From JAICIG01 sp035532215 (GTDB taxonomy: Bacteria; Planctomycetota; Planctomycetia; Pirellulales; JAICIG01): DNA of 64,000 nucleotides. Below, piece by piece: positions 63,686 through 64,000 of the stretch; within the stretch, counting starts at the first letter, position 1; each line of letters starts with the position of its first letter. The stretch covers positions 1 to 64,000 of the forward strand of contig DATKRK010000301.1 of assembly GCA_035532215.1 (NCBI GenBank). The letters run 5' to 3'. The position numbers were made by a program, and so were the translations under genes. The notes under the pieces are model-generated. The model had not been told where the DNA came from. It worked only from the letters and a program-made list of their open reading frames with translations, and searched no databases.

Positions 63686-63998
63686 CGCTTGCGCCTCCTG
63701 CGGCGACGCCTAGCTCGCGGGCCGGCAGATCGGGAAATTTTTGGTGCAACTGCTCCAGCACCTCTGGCCCGGGCGGGACGCCGGTCTGCTGCCAAGTCAT
63801 CAATTCGTGGGCTCTCAATTCGCCGCTGCCAGTGAAATACGGCCTCTCTTCGGGGGGCATATCCTCCGGTTTCGAGCGCGGGCCGAACTTCGCGCATGCA
63901 AGGATCTCTCTGACCATGCGTTCGTATTCATAGAGAGTGTCGTCGCGCTGGGTGGCGGCTTGCCGGCGAACGCGCTGCACCAGTCCCTCCAGCGCCAC
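63678..63998 (-). CDS. Protein of unknown function, possibly partial at the window end
   Basis: The frame is open from the window edge (a GTG at 63998 could be the start or internal) to TGA at 63678, 106 codons. It contains YEYERMVREILACAKFGPRS, PEERPYFTGSGELRAHELMTWQQTG and PPGPEVLEQLHQKFPDLPA, clearly protein-like but of no family I recognise. It is translationally coupled to the 63685 gene. Confidence 0.55.
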   Translation of the reverse strand: MALEGLVQRVRRQAATQRDDTLYEYERMVREILACAKFGPRSKPEDMPPEERPYFTGSGELRAHELMTWQQTGVPPGPEVLEQLHQKFPDLPARELGVAAGGASDA

Positions 63999-64000
63999 CT

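Overview
The window looks like a chromosomal segment of a planctomycete, probably a Pirellulales-type bacterium. The evidence is a protein with the LEPR-LML N-terminal motif, a PEP-CTERM protein next to an exosortase, an EpsI-like partner, a FemAB-family protein of the exosortase type, generally high GC, and interspersed palindromic repeats of the kind seen in that phylum. I could run no database search; names rest on motifs, length and gene order read from the sequence.

Region 1 (1-6697, + strand) is a compact cassette: the tail of one FeeM-like N-acyltransferase, a second FeeM-like gene that appears frameshifted, a DevBCA/MacB-like ABC exporter (permease, ATPase, HlyD-type adaptor), a nitroreductase-fold protein and a ThiF/E1-like adenylyltransferase. 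It reads as a candidate pathway that makes, modifies and exports an N-acyl amino acid. A hairpin closes it against a convergent PEP-CTERM protein gene (6799-7749, - strand). An uncharacterised secreted-looking small gene and a repeat-rich 0.9 kb gap follow.

Region 2 (9356-55806, all + strand) is a roughly 46 kb exopolysaccharide and protein-sorting locus. It opens with an exosortase, a Wzc-type chain-length regulator fused to a BY-kinase, a 1,462-residue TPR protein, an EpsI-like protein, a priming sugar transferase, a polysaccharide deacetylase and a TIGR03087-like glycosyltransferase. Next come a Wzm/Wzt ABC glycan exporter, an O-antigen-ligase-like protein, about ten further glycosyltransferases (GT2, GT4, GT9, GT39-like), three methyltransferases, a sulfotransferase, heptose-activation enzymes (one fused to an unknown domain) and an acyltransferase. 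The locus ends with an oxidoreductase/SDR pair, an asparagine-synthetase-like amidotransferase, a large YetA/rhamnogalacturonan-lyase-like protein, a second deacetylase, a NodU-type carbamoyltransferase, RmlC and a FemAB-like protein. Many neighbours overlap by ATGA/GTGA, so long co-transcribed blocks are likely. The glycan is probably built in the cytoplasm, decorated (methyl, sulfate, carbamoyl, acyl), exported, and linked to surface proteins sorted by the exosortase. MITE-like inverted-repeat elements sit at several gene ends.

Region 3 (56373-64000) is more disturbed. A 1,266-residue PHP-phosphoesterase/triple-VanZ/propeller fusion runs tail-to-tail into a frameshifted LEPR-motif surface protein, and both appear cut at about 60131. 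Small uncharacterised genes fill the end. Four frameshifts in the window lie at homopolymer runs (1077, 49624, 60882, 61580), so either gene decay or base-calling error must be considered for those genes.
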